Positions 17,738 through 26,356 of a stretch of DNA of 64,000 nt are shown in pieces. The stretch lies in NCBI GenBank assembly GCA_030041295.1, contig JASHOD010000103.1:1-64000 (forward strand), given 5' to 3'. The position numbers and the translations under genes are program-made. The notes beneath the pieces are model-generated. The model ran no database searches and was not told the DNA's origin. It worked only from the letters and a program-made list of their open reading frames with translations. Position 1 is the stretch's first letter; each line of letters opens with the position of its first letter. The stretch is from Nitrososphaerales archaeon (GTDB taxonomy: Archaea; Thermoproteota; Nitrososphaeria; Nitrososphaerales; CADDZS01).

Positions 17738-18211
17738 GTGAATTTTGAAGTGCCAAGAACCGTTGGTGAATTAGAAACTGAAACTTCGCAGCCCGAAGAT
17801 AGGATTGAACTGTGGACTAGAGTTTCGGATGCCTGGAAGAGGCTCACGCATCGCGCCGAAGAAAATCTTTCTCGGATAGATCTTAGCATTCCTGATTTTC
17901 GGATTTTGAAGACTCTTGTAAAGTCCGGGCCATCTCCTATGGCACGCCTTGCGCATGAAACTATGCTTACTCAAGCGGCAATAACGGTTATTGTGGACGA
18001 GCTGGAAGAAAGGAAACTCGTCGAACGGATAAGAAGCGAACAAGACAGACGTGTTATCAATATAGAAATAACATCAAAGGGCAGGTCTCTATTGAGGGAG
18101 GCGCTTCGAATCCACAGGCGACTTGTGGAGGAGATTTTGAGCGCATTGACGCCAGATGAACTGGTCACTCTTGAGGCAATGATGAACAAACTCGCACCGA
18201 AAACAGAGTAA
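17738..18211 (+). CDS. MarR-family transcriptional regulator
   Basis: This 157-residue winged-helix regulator of the MarR family carries the signature SIPDFRILKTLVKSGPSPMARLAHETMLTQAAITVIVDELEERKLVERI followed by the wing SEQDRRVINIEITSKG. A dimerisation helix closes the C terminus. It starts with GTG 15 bases after the MFS exporter stop. It is therefore cotranscribed and probably represses the operon, releasing DNA when a ligand binds. The palindrome at 15902-15911 is a candidate site. Confidence 0.93.
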   Translation: MNFEVPRTVGELETETSQPEDRIELWTRVSDAWKRLTHRAEENLSRIDLSIPDFRILKTLVKSGPSPMARLAHETMLTQAAITVIVDELEERKLVERIRSEQDRRVINIEITSKGRSLLREALRIHRRLVEEILSALTPDELVTLEAMMNKLAPKTE

Positions 18212-18231
18212 ACTTACAATCTTTCGTAGAC

Positions 18232-19944
18232 TTACTGGTAGTTCCTCGATTTCTCCCTAATTTCGCTCAGAAAATCCTCAACGCTGACGCCATACTTTAC
18301 GTTCCCGTCTCTGCTTCTGACTGAGATGTTCGCAGCAGTTTGTTCTTTTTCGCCGAGCACGAGCATATAGGGAATCTTTTGTATCTGAGCAACTTTAATT
18401 TTAGATCCCATGGTCCCGGCTTCAAAGTCTCCGTCGATCCTCAATCCCTGAGCTTTTAGCGTCGAAAGAATCTTTCGACCATACTCAACATTTGCATCTG
18501 ATACTGGTATCACTCGCGCCTGGACTGGCGAGAGCCAAACCGGAAGCTTTCCATTATAATGCTCTAAGATGACACCGATAAATCGTTCCAACGACCCCAC
18601 TATTGTTCTATGAATCACGACCGGAGTGTGTTCTTTGCCGTCCTCACCGATGTAAGTCAGCTTGAATTTTTTCGGCATCTGCAGATCCACCTGTATTGTG
18701 CAGCACTGCCATTCCCTGCCTATAGAATCTCTGATGTCCACGTCGATTTTTGGAGCATAAAAGTTGCCTTCTTTCTCTTTTATCTCGTATTTCAAATTCT
18801 TGCGCTCCAAGACTTGCCTCAACATATCAGTCGCTTCTTCCCACTCCTCGTCGGAGCCCATGGTTTCGTCCGGCCTCGTCGACAGTTTCATCTTGAACGG
18901 TAGTCCAAACGCGGCGTAGACGCGCTCCATCAGACCGATTATCTCTTCAATTGCCTCTGGCGCTTTCTCTTTCGTTGTTATGACATGCGCGTCATCCTGA
19001 GTTAGAATTTTAACTCGAAACAGACCGCTCGCAACGCCACTGAGCTCATTTCGAAACAGAGGATCAAAGATCGAATACTTTACGGGGAGTTCCCTGTAGC
19101 TCCACTTTCTGCTCTTGTAAATCAAGAAAGTGGACGGGCAGTTCATCGGTTTAAGGCCAAACTCTTCGTTGCCCAGTTTTGTGAGAAACATGTTGTCCTT
19201 GTAATGAGCATTATGACCGCTAACTTCCCATAGGACAGTGTTCGCGAGGGACGGAGTGCTTATCTCTTGATAGCCCAGTTTCTCAAGTTCGCTTCGGAGG
19301 AAATTCTTGAGTGTTTCATATAGGATTAACCCGTTGCGATGCCAGTAGACCATTCCTGGCGATGGCTCTTGGAAAGTGAACAGATCGAGCTTTTGTCCGA
19401 TGATTCTGTGGTCAGTATCTGGTAAACCAGAGAAATCGCTGCGTTGGATCCTTGCGAGCAGTTCATGTTCTGAGAGCTGCTTTTGCGGCCCTTGTTCAAG
19501 TACCTGTTCCGATCGAGCAACAGACCTACCAGAGATTCCGTAGCTTCTTGACATTTCAGCGAGAGGATGCCCCTTTACTTTTACCTCAAGGGCCTTGTTC
19601 CATCCAAATGGCGCCCTAAAGGTATCTAAGCCCTTTGACTTTGCTTCCTCTTCCATTTTCTTCAAAACAGGAAGGGCATCCGAAGGTCTCGCGAGATTTT
19701 GGCTGATATGGGCGAACGGATAGATCATCATTCTTTTTACTTTCAAATTGTCCGCAAATTTCTTTGCATCTTCGATCGCGGTCTTTGCAATAGAATCATC
19801 GTCTCCTTGTTCAACAGCAGTGAAGAGCACTAACAGATCTTCTTCTCGAACCGGTTTCGGTTCGGTGATATCTTCTGCACTGGGTAACTCTTTCTCGATC
19901 GGCTTGTACTCTATGTGATCGACGTGAAACTGTAGTATCTTCAT
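18232..19944 (-). CDS. thrS: Threonyl-tRNA synthetase, archaeal type
   Basis: This 570-residue class II synthetase charges tRNA-Thr. Residues 1-140 form the archaeal N-terminal editing domain (MKILQFHVDHIEY; YPFAHISQNLA), related to D-aminoacyl-tRNA deacylase, instead of the bacterial TGS/editing pair. The catalytic core contains LKPMNCPSTF (zinc cysteine), motif 2 FRNELSGVASGLFRVK followed by the zinc histidine in TQDDAH, and VVIHRTIVGSLERFIG (third ligand and motif 3). The C-terminal anticodon-binding domain starts at PVWLSPVQARVIPV. The length is near the archaeal norm and the start is ATG 19944. Confidence 0.96.
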   Translation of the reverse strand: MKILQFHVDHIEYKPIEKELPSAEDITEPKPVREEDLLVLFTAVEQGDDDSIAKTAIEDAKKFADNLKVKRMMIYPFAHISQNLARPSDALPVLKKMEEEAKSKGLDTFRAPFGWNKALEVKVKGHPLAEMSRSYGISGRSVARSEQVLEQGPQKQLSEHELLARIQRSDFSGLPDTDHRIIGQKLDLFTFQEPSPGMVYWHRNGLILYETLKNFLRSELEKLGYQEISTPSLANTVLWEVSGHNAHYKDNMFLTKLGNEEFGLKPMNCPSTFLIYKSRKWSYRELPVKYSIFDPLFRNELSGVASGLFRVKILTQDDAHVITTKEKAPEAIEEIIGLMERVYAAFGLPFKMKLSTRPDETMGSDEEWEEATDMLRQVLERKNLKYEIKEKEGNFYAPKIDVDIRDSIGREWQCCTIQVDLQMPKKFKLTYIGEDGKEHTPVVIHRTIVGSLERFIGVILEHYNGKLPVWLSPVQARVIPVSDANVEYGRKILSTLKAQGLRIDGDFEAGTMGSKIKVAQIQKIPYMLVLGEKEQTAANISVRSRDGNVKYGVSVEDFLSEIREKSRNYQ

Positions 19945-20029
19945 TGCCCCTTTTTCGCCGGTTATCCTTTGTCTTCTCTCGTCAGAGTGGATAGTTACGA
20001 AAGTACAGTTTCTAAAACTTACCGCTTTC

Positions 20030-22306
20030 TTATTTGATAGCTCTCAAGGCATTGACAATTTCTTCATTCGAAATTGGAGAGAAGCACAGCTCGGTCGCGG
20101 AGCTTCCTTGAGCCAACGCGTCATTTAATGCATTGAATATGCACGGATAGGCCGCGATAGTACCGCTTTCTCCTACCCCTTTTGCTCCATTTAGCGTAAG
20201 CGGGGACGGGGTCTCCACATGGATGATTTCGATATTCTCTGGAATGTCAACCGATTCGGGGATTGTATAGTCAAGGAAGTTAGAAGTAGTCAGTTGACCG
20301 TCGTCATCGTACACCATTTCCTCTAGCAAAGCACCGCCCAAACCGTGGACAATCCCACCATGAAGTTGCCCATCTACTATCATCGGATTTATGACAATGC
20401 CGCAGTCATCTACCGCGACATAATTTTCAATTCGCACTTTGCCAGTATCTTTGTCGATAGTTACACTGCACGCATGGGCACCGCTCGCATATGGAATGCC
20501 TTTGAGCGCGAACTCCGAATACATCTCGATCGGTCCAGATTTTTGAACAAGCAGTCTCAGCCCCATTAGAACTGTCTTGAGACTCTGACCAGAGTCTCTA
20601 GCAACGTTGACGATTTGACCGTTGTCTATCTGCAACGATTCAGGGTCAAGTCCTTCGATCTTTGCAGCGCGTGCAATGATTTCGCTTTTGACTTTTCTGG
20701 CAACCTCGACAACAGCGCTGCCTCCGATCGACATCGATCTGCTACCAAAGGTGCCAATGCCGAAAGGAAGCAGGTTCGTATCCCCGTATTCTACTCGAAT
20801 ATCCCCCAAGGGTACGTTCAATTCTTGGGCGCACAGCTGCGCAAAAGAAGTTTCGATTCCCTGACCATGAGGTGAAGATCCGGTCGCGACGACAACAATT
20901 CCATCTTCTTTGATTGAGATCTTAGCAGTTTCTTTGAACTGGGCGCCGGTGTCTTCTATTTCCATACAAGTGCCGACTCCAGCAACCAGGTTGCTGTTTT
21001 CATCGTTTATCTTGTCTCGCCAGTGTCGCATTTTCTGAACCTCCGGCCTCAATTTCTCCAAAAGTTGAAGAAAGTTCCCGCTGTCATACTTCCCTTCAGC
21101 ACCGTTGTCGTAAGGAAATTCGTCTGTTTTCAGCAGGTTCCTCCTACGAAGTTCAAGAGGATCCATCGAGAGCTTTCTTGCTAGAATGTCGATAGCTCTT
21201 TCAGTGAAGAAAGCGGCTTCAGGGCGACCCGCGCCCCTGACCGGACCGAGGGGGGCTTTATCTGTAACATAGCAGAAAGATTCTATTTCGACATTCGGAA
21301 TCTTGTAAACTTCGGGAAGCAATGTTTGAGTTCGATTCACCGAGATGCTTAATGTGCCTGAGACTCCGACGTCCGCTTCAAGCTTTGCCCTAAGTCCAGT
21401 AATCTTGGCATCCTCGTCGCAGCCGATTTCGATCTCGCAGTACTGATCTCTTCCAGCGGCGTCTTCGAGCTGGTCCTCGCTTCTTGTTAGAGTTGACTTG
21501 ACAGCATGGCCCGTTTTCTTCGAGAGTATACAAGCCAAGATCGGTTCAGGGTATGATTGAGCCCCCTTCGTTCCAAACCCTCCGCCGACGTCCTTTACCA
21601 CGACATGAACTTTTTCAGGGGGAACTCTGAGTTCAGCGCAGATGTAGTTCTTTATCCCGAACGGCCGCTGCGCCGACGCTTCGATGTCGAACGTGTCTTT
21701 GGTTTTATCGTAAATTGCTAGATAGGATCGGGGCTCAATCGGGGCTCCCGACTGTCTTTTGATCCCGATTTTTGCATTTACCTTGGTCTTCGACGACGAG
21801 ATGGCGTTCGAGACGTCGCCTCTTTTCGCTCCCATTCGAACGGTCAGATTGTCCGGCCAATCTTCATACAACTTTACTTTCGCTTTCTTCGATTCTTCAA
21901 TCGATGTAACGACAGGGAGCCGTTCGTATTCCACCTCGACTGACTCGATGATATCCTCAATAGAATATCTAGTCTTGGAGACAAACGCGGCCACTGGCTC
22001 ACCAACGTATCTGACTTTTCCAATGGCTAGCTGCCTACGTTTGGTCTCCTTCGCGCCAGGAACCACGGTAATCGGCGCAGTACTACCCTTGATGTCATCT
22101 CCGGTGATTCCGTCGATGAAGTCGGGATTTTCCCTAGCTTTCGAAAAATCGATTCTTACTATCCTTGCATGAGCGTATGTACTTCGAACAAGACCCATGT
22201 ATGCGAGGTTTGGTACTTTCGCATCATCGACAAATTCTCCTTTCCCTTTCAAGAAGCGAATGTCCTCGACGCGTCTTACTTCTCCGTGACTGCTCTCTTT
22301 GACCAA
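20030..22306 (-). CDS. Molybdopterin hydroxylase large subunit (form II-like)
   Basis: This 758-residue catalytic subunit of a xanthine-oxidase-family molybdenum hydroxylase has the family marks RRVEDIRFLKGKGEFVDD, VRSTYAHARI, GGGFGTKGAQSYPE and the catalytic glutamate in GAKGVGESGT. The active-site loop GPVRGAGRPE is like the AYRGAGR loop of the so-called form II CO dehydrogenase group, not the AYxCSFR loop of true form I CO dehydrogenases. A function in CO oxidation should therefore not be assumed. The start is TTG 22306. The FAD and [2Fe-2S] subunits are not adjacent. It lies 121 bases downstream of agmatine deiminase on the same strand. Confidence 0.92.
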   Translation of the reverse strand: MVKESSHGEVRRVEDIRFLKGKGEFVDDAKVPNLAYMGLVRSTYAHARIVRIDFSKARENPDFIDGITGDDIKGSTAPITVVPGAKETKRRQLAIGKVRYVGEPVAAFVSKTRYSIEDIIESVEVEYERLPVVTSIEESKKAKVKLYEDWPDNLTVRMGAKRGDVSNAISSSKTKVNAKIGIKRQSGAPIEPRSYLAIYDKTKDTFDIEASAQRPFGIKNYICAELRVPPEKVHVVVKDVGGGFGTKGAQSYPEPILACILSKKTGHAVKSTLTRSEDQLEDAAGRDQYCEIEIGCDEDAKITGLRAKLEADVGVSGTLSISVNRTQTLLPEVYKIPNVEIESFCYVTDKAPLGPVRGAGRPEAAFFTERAIDILARKLSMDPLELRRRNLLKTDEFPYDNGAEGKYDSGNFLQLLEKLRPEVQKMRHWRDKINDENSNLVAGVGTCMEIEDTGAQFKETAKISIKEDGIVVVATGSSPHGQGIETSFAQLCAQELNVPLGDIRVEYGDTNLLPFGIGTFGSRSMSIGGSAVVEVARKVKSEIIARAAKIEGLDPESLQIDNGQIVNVARDSGQSLKTVLMGLRLLVQKSGPIEMYSEFALKGIPYASGAHACSVTIDKDTGKVRIENYVAVDDCGIVINPMIVDGQLHGGIVHGLGGALLEEMVYDDDGQLTTSNFLDYTIPESVDIPENIEIIHVETPSPLTLNGAKGVGESGTIAAYPCIFNALNDALAQGSSATELCFSPISNEEIVNALRAIK

Positions 22307-22427
22307 GAATAGCTACACCTTGAACCGCGAGTGACAAAAGACGCTCTTTGGTTAAAAGAATTACAACTAAAGTTAGGAGACTTTTCTATAATCCGGAAAA
22401 AAGAGGACTGGGGTAGCGGGCGTACTC

Positions 22428-23426
22428 TCAAATCGGTTGTTGCTGCGTCACGCAGTGTATTGACCCAAAACCGAGTATCAGCGAGGAACATTCAATTCCA
22501 ATTATCTTCCTAGTAGGAAAGAACTGACCTATCGACTCGAGAGCTACGTCATCGTTTGAATCATCATAAGTCGGAACCAGTACGGCAGAGTTACCAATGT
22601 AGAAGTTTGCGTAACTTGCCGGTAACCTCTCTCCTTCGAATTTCACTTTTTTCTTCGGCATGGGGATTGCGACGATGTTTAGCTTCTTACCCGATTGATC
22701 GCGTGCTCCTTTTAGCAATTCGTAGTCTTTTCTTAGGGCACGATAATCTAGATCGTAAGAATCATCTTCAATCATGCAGATTACCATGTCAGGAGAAACG
22801 AACCTTGCAATGTCATCAATGTGACCGTCCGTGTCATCACCCTTGATACCTTCTTCTAACCAGATTAGATTCGTAGCGCCAAGATACTTCCTTAGATAGG
22901 TCGCAATTTCATCTTGATCGAGAGATGGGTTTCGATTCTTGTTTAACAAGCATTGCTTGGTTGTGATGAGTGTCCCCTCTCCGTTTACGTCGATCGACCC
23001 ACCCTCGAGCACGATTGTTGGTTCAAAAATCTCGAAACCAGAGAGTTTTGCTATTTCAATGCCAGTGATATTGTCTGATAAAAGATCCTCATACTTGTTC
23101 CCCCAGGCATTGAATTGCCACTTTGTCGCGGCGATTTTTCCATTCCCTCCGCTCTTCACGAAGATCGGACCATAATCTCTTACCCACACATCGACACTCT
23201 TAATCTTCGGAAAGACGACATTTCGCGTTGAGCGAATCATGGAAGAAATTTTTTCTTCCGTTCGCTCGTCGTTTACAATGACGTTTACTTTTTCGTCCTC
23301 AGCTAGAGCTTCGATCATTTTAGCATAGATCGTTTCGACATTTGAGATAGTTTCTGGAGGAAATGTCGTTGGATCTTTCGGCCATGAGAGCCACGTCGCT
23401 TCATGCGTTTGCCACTCCGCAGGCAT
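22428..23426 (-). CDS. aguA: Agmatine deiminase
   Basis: This guanidine-modifying enzyme converts agmatine to N-carbamoylputrescine and ammonia. MPAEWQTHEATWLSWP, VWVRDYGPIF, EGGSIDVNGEGTLITT, GDDTDGHIDDIARF and the catalytic Cys325 in GSIHCVTQQQP are all present. The 332 residues from ATG 23426 begin inside the normal family N terminus: the upstream frame still reads TPFDLGYR but contains no start codon before an in-frame stop. The real start is therefore in doubt. It lies 51 bases downstream of the carbamoylputrescine amidase gene, so the two steps to putrescine form one operon. Confidence 0.93.
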   Translation of the reverse strand: MPAEWQTHEATWLSWPKDPTTFPPETISNVETIYAKMIEALAEDEKVNVIVNDERTEEKISSMIRSTRNVVFPKIKSVDVWVRDYGPIFVKSGGNGKIAATKWQFNAWGNKYEDLLSDNITGIEIAKLSGFEIFEPTIVLEGGSIDVNGEGTLITTKQCLLNKNRNPSLDQDEIATYLRKYLGATNLIWLEEGIKGDDTDGHIDDIARFVSPDMVICMIEDDSYDLDYRALRKDYELLKGARDQSGKKLNIVAIPMPKKKVKFEGERLPASYANFYIGNSAVLVPTYDDSNDDVALESIGQFFPTRKIIGIECSSLILGFGSIHCVTQQQPI

Positions 23427-23477
23427 TCGATAGCCTAAATCAAATGGAGTTTGTTGTTCTAAGGACGATCCCTTCCA

Positions 23478-24329
23478 TCATTTCGTTAATTGACCATAGA
23501 CTGAGGGCTTTCTGTTCTTCAAAAAGCGCCACCCCTCCTCAACGTTTTTGCCTAGCGATAAATCACATTCTGCTATGAGGACGCCTTCTTTGTCATTTCC
23601 GCGGACGAGGATTTTGCCGAACTGGTCGCAGACAAAGGATCCGCCCCAAAATGTCATATTCTCCTCCGTCCCGACGCGATTCACGGCGGCAACTATCACG
23701 CTGTTCGAAATAGCATGTCCAACCTGTACCTTCTCCCATGCTTCGTGCCAGTCTCCCTCGACAGGCTCGACTCCCTTCACCCAGCCTATTGCCGTCGGGT
23801 AGAAGATTATATCCGCACCTTTCAATCTCTCAATCCTCGCGGCTTCGGGGTACCATTGATCAAAGCAAATCAAAGAACCTATTCTTGCGTGTTTGGTCTT
23901 GAAGACCCCGAATCGATTTCCATGAGAAAAAAAGTCCTGCTCGAAAAAACTTGGATCTTGCGGCACATGGACCTTCCGATATTTGCCTATCAGTTTCCCT
24001 TCTTCGTCAAATATGACACAAGTATTGTAAGCTTTGTTCCCTGCTTTTTCGTAAATTGAACCACCCACGAGTATTAACTCATTTTCCCGTGCCACGTCAG
24101 AAAGAGCACGCGTAACTACGTTTGGAATTGATAGTGGCTTTTCTTCGGACGAATCATGCTGAGGAAAATACCTCGAATAGAAGAGCTCTGGTAAGCAGAC
24201 GATGTTAGCGCCTTTCTTGGCCGCCTCTCCAACCATCCTAACTGCCTTTGACAGGTTCTTATCATGATCGGCAACCATCGCCATCTGGATTAAACCGATG
24301 GCAATTTGATTGCTTCGACTGTCCAGCAT
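23478..24329 (-). CDS. aguB: N-carbamoylputrescine amidase (nitrilase family)
   Basis: This 283-residue carbon-nitrogen hydrolase hydrolyses N-carbamoylputrescine to putrescine, CO2 and ammonia. The nitrilase triad is visible: Glu48 in LPELF, Lys in GKYRKVHVP and Cys in LICFDQWYPE. The segments YSRYFPQ, FFEQDFF and YPTAIGW are typical of the plant/bacterial AguB group. It starts at ATG 24329 and is cotranscribed with aguA. No arginine decarboxylase that would feed the pathway is identified in the window. Confidence 0.93.
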   Translation of the reverse strand: MLDSRSNQIAIGLIQMAMVADHDKNLSKAVRMVGEAAKKGANIVCLPELFYSRYFPQHDSSEEKPLSIPNVVTRALSDVARENELILVGGSIYEKAGNKAYNTCVIFDEEGKLIGKYRKVHVPQDPSFFEQDFFSHGNRFGVFKTKHARIGSLICFDQWYPEAARIERLKGADIIFYPTAIGWVKGVEPVEGDWHEAWEKVQVGHAISNSVIVAAVNRVGTEENMTFWGGSFVCDQFGKILVRGNDKEGVLIAECDLSLGKNVEEGWRFLKNRKPSVYGQLTK

Positions 24330-24503
24330 CGCGTGCTTCTAATGAGATATTTCTAGAATTTCGATACTTAACCGTGGCGCTCAACGTAGTTTTGACTTTA
24401 GGAAAGGGATCCAGTGGGAATGTTCGGCGAATAAGAGCAGAATTTCCGGTGCTAACTTGAAAAAAGCCAAACATAAATCCTACGAGACTTGACAGATAAG
24501 ATC

Positions 24504-24743
24504 ATGTCCCAAAGTAGCAAGGGAAGTGTTCCTATCAATATTCCGCCAGATATCTGGAAGCCCCTGATGGAGATCAGACTGCAGCTCGATGCTTTGTCAC
24601 CTGGAAACCCGACGCCTATTGAAGAAGCTCTGCGCGAGGTAGTTATTCACTACAAGCACTGTCCCAGGACGCAGGACGAGATTTCAGCCTTCAGGGAGAG
24701 AGCGAAGGCGTGGAAGGGCCAGCAGCAACAGAAATCAAAGTAA
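24504..24743 (+). CDS. Small conserved-looking soluble protein, unknown
   Basis: From ATG 24504 this encodes about 79 residues (a TTG at 24489 is in frame but less likely). The core PINIPPDIWKPLMEIRLQLDALSPGNPTPIEEALREVVIHYKHC looks like a compact helical fold, and the C terminus is basic and Gln/Lys-rich. A TATA-like AACATAAATC about 28 bases upstream places a leaderless start at the ATG. It is convergent with the FAD-oxidase gene. I do not recognise the family. Confidence 0.65.
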   Translation: MSQSSKGSVPINIPPDIWKPLMEIRLQLDALSPGNPTPIEEALREVVIHYKHCPRTQDEISAFRERAKAWKGQQQQKSK

Positions 24744-24755
24744 TATATGAATGCT

Positions 24756-26168
24756 CTAATTTGCAGTGTCTTCAGCAATAAACTTCCCAGGATTCAATAT
24801 GTTGTTCGGGTCCCAGAGTTGTTTTATGGCCCTCATTAAATCGAGCGCTTTTTCTCCGTTGTTTCGCCGCAGTTGGTAATTTCCGAATTTGATTTTTTGA
24901 GATCCGATGCCGTGCTCGCCACTTACCGAGCCTCCCAAGCGTACTGCCTCATAGATAATGTCTGCGAAAGCGTGGTCAGCTTTCCTACGAGAGTCCTCGG
25001 ATTCCGCATCGAAAACTATCGTCGGATGTACATTTCCATCTCCCGCATGCCCTGCGGTCGGAATCTTGAGATCGTACTTTAACCCGACAGATCGGACGTA
25101 GTCGAGAAACTTCCCTAAGCAGTCGAGCGGGACAACGATATCCTCGTTGTAGACTCCGCTTCCAAGCGTCTTTATCCCGAGCAGTAGAAGGGCTCTTGCG
25201 CTGTAGAGCCTTTCTTCATCTTTCTCGTCTTTTCCGATATAGCTATCCACCGAGTGCTGTGTCTTGCATGTTTCAATTATCTCGGGCAATAGATCGATTG
25301 GCGATTCGAAGAATAAGATTGCATCATACTCAGGAATCTTAGTGTCAAAGGCATTGTTAACAGCGTTCATCGCCTCTTTGCTCAAAAATTCAAGCAAATT
25401 AGGCTGGACACCTTTGGCGCGTATTGCGGTTATAGAATTCACCGCATCCTCCCAGTTTGAGAAAAATACCATGAATTTCTTGACGATATGGGTCCCATGC
25501 GCTCCCGGTAGAGGAGCAATTTTTAGCCAGGCGTCGGTGATCAAGGCGAGCGTTCCCTCGCTTCCACACACTAAATGGACTAGGTCGTATCCCACTCTGT
25601 TTTTCGGTAGTGGCTCCCCAAGCTTCAATTTCGTCCCGTCAGCCAATACTACATTTAGGGCGAGAACCCAATTCTTTACGGTCCCGTAGCGGAATGTCCG
25701 CATACCCCCAGAGTTTTCAGAGATCACACCACCCACAGTACACCAGGGCGTGCTGGCCGGATCGGGCGGGAAGAAAAAGCCGTACTTTGAAAGTTCTTCG
25801 TTCAAATCATCGATAACCAGCCCTGCTTCGCAGTGAACGTACCAGTTTGTGGTGTCGATCTTCAAAATTTTGTTCATGTGTTTTGAAAAATCGATTATCA
25901 CGCCACCCATGGATGAGGTGGCACCAGTCAAACTTGTGCCCGCACCTCTCCCGACGACGGGAATTTTCCTTTCGTTTAGAATACGCAGTATAATAGAGAC
26001 TTGATCCGTATTCGTTGGTTGAATTACCGCTCTCGGATTTGATTCAAAATCTCCCATGTCCTTTTGAAAGTCCTGGAACCCCTTCGAGATTTGCGTAAGA
26101 ATGTTCTCGGAGCCAACAACATCTAAAAGGCGTGAGAGCAGATCTGGTTCTATGAGAATATTCGTCAA
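24756..26168 (-). CDS. FAD-linked oxidase, GlcD/D-lactate dehydrogenase type
   Basis: This 470-residue flavoprotein of the vanillyl-alcohol-oxidase/PCMH fold oxidises 2-hydroxy acids such as glycolate or D-lactate. The FAD domain shows VVGRGAGTSLTGAT, PPDPASTPWCTVGGVISENSGG and HLVCGSEGTLALIT. The C-terminal substrate domain has the metal-binding AGHAGDGNVHP and ends with SGEHGIGSQK, both diagnostic. No GlcE or GlcF partner is nearby, so it may act alone as D-lactate dehydrogenases do. It lies on the same strand as the hydroxylase large subunit upstream, with a small possible ORF between them. Confidence 0.94.
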   Translation of the reverse strand: MTNILIEPDLLSRLLDVVGSENILTQISKGFQDFQKDMGDFESNPRAVIQPTNTDQVSIILRILNERKIPVVGRGAGTSLTGATSSMGGVIIDFSKHMNKILKIDTTNWYVHCEAGLVIDDLNEELSKYGFFFPPDPASTPWCTVGGVISENSGGMRTFRYGTVKNWVLALNVVLADGTKLKLGEPLPKNRVGYDLVHLVCGSEGTLALITDAWLKIAPLPGAHGTHIVKKFMVFFSNWEDAVNSITAIRAKGVQPNLLEFLSKEAMNAVNNAFDTKIPEYDAILFFESPIDLLPEIIETCKTQHSVDSYIGKDEKDEERLYSARALLLLGIKTLGSGVYNEDIVVPLDCLGKFLDYVRSVGLKYDLKIPTAGHAGDGNVHPTIVFDAESEDSRRKADHAFADIIYEAVRLGGSVSGEHGIGSQKIKFGNYQLRRNNGEKALDLMRAIKQLWDPNNILNPGKFIAEDTAN

Positions 26169-26190
26169 GTCTTGTTCAATTCAAGCGGAA

Positions 26191-26349
26191 CTAAATGTAA
26201 TAGGATTTCGCTTGCCACTCGGTGGGAACGGCTCCCGAATATCCCATAATTCCTCCTACCTGCAAAGTCTCTGATGCGAGAATAAGTGCGGTGCCTCTGA
26301 GAAATTCTTGGAGGCTGTTACAAGAAGAGTAGGAGATTGAAATACACAC
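26191..26349 (-). CDS. Possible 52-residue ORF between hydroxylase and FAD oxidase
   Basis: A GTG-initiated frame of 52 codons fits exactly into the gap between the hydroxylase stop (26357) and the FAD-oxidase start (26168) on the same strand. Its ending GGIMGYSGAVPTEWQAKSYYI looks protein-like. The tight packing supports a real cistron, but nothing identifies a family and chance cannot be excluded. Confidence 0.3.
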   Translation of the reverse strand: MCISISYSSCNSLQEFLRGTALILASETLQVGGIMGYSGAVPTEWQAKSYYI

Positions 26350-26356
26350 TATGTTT

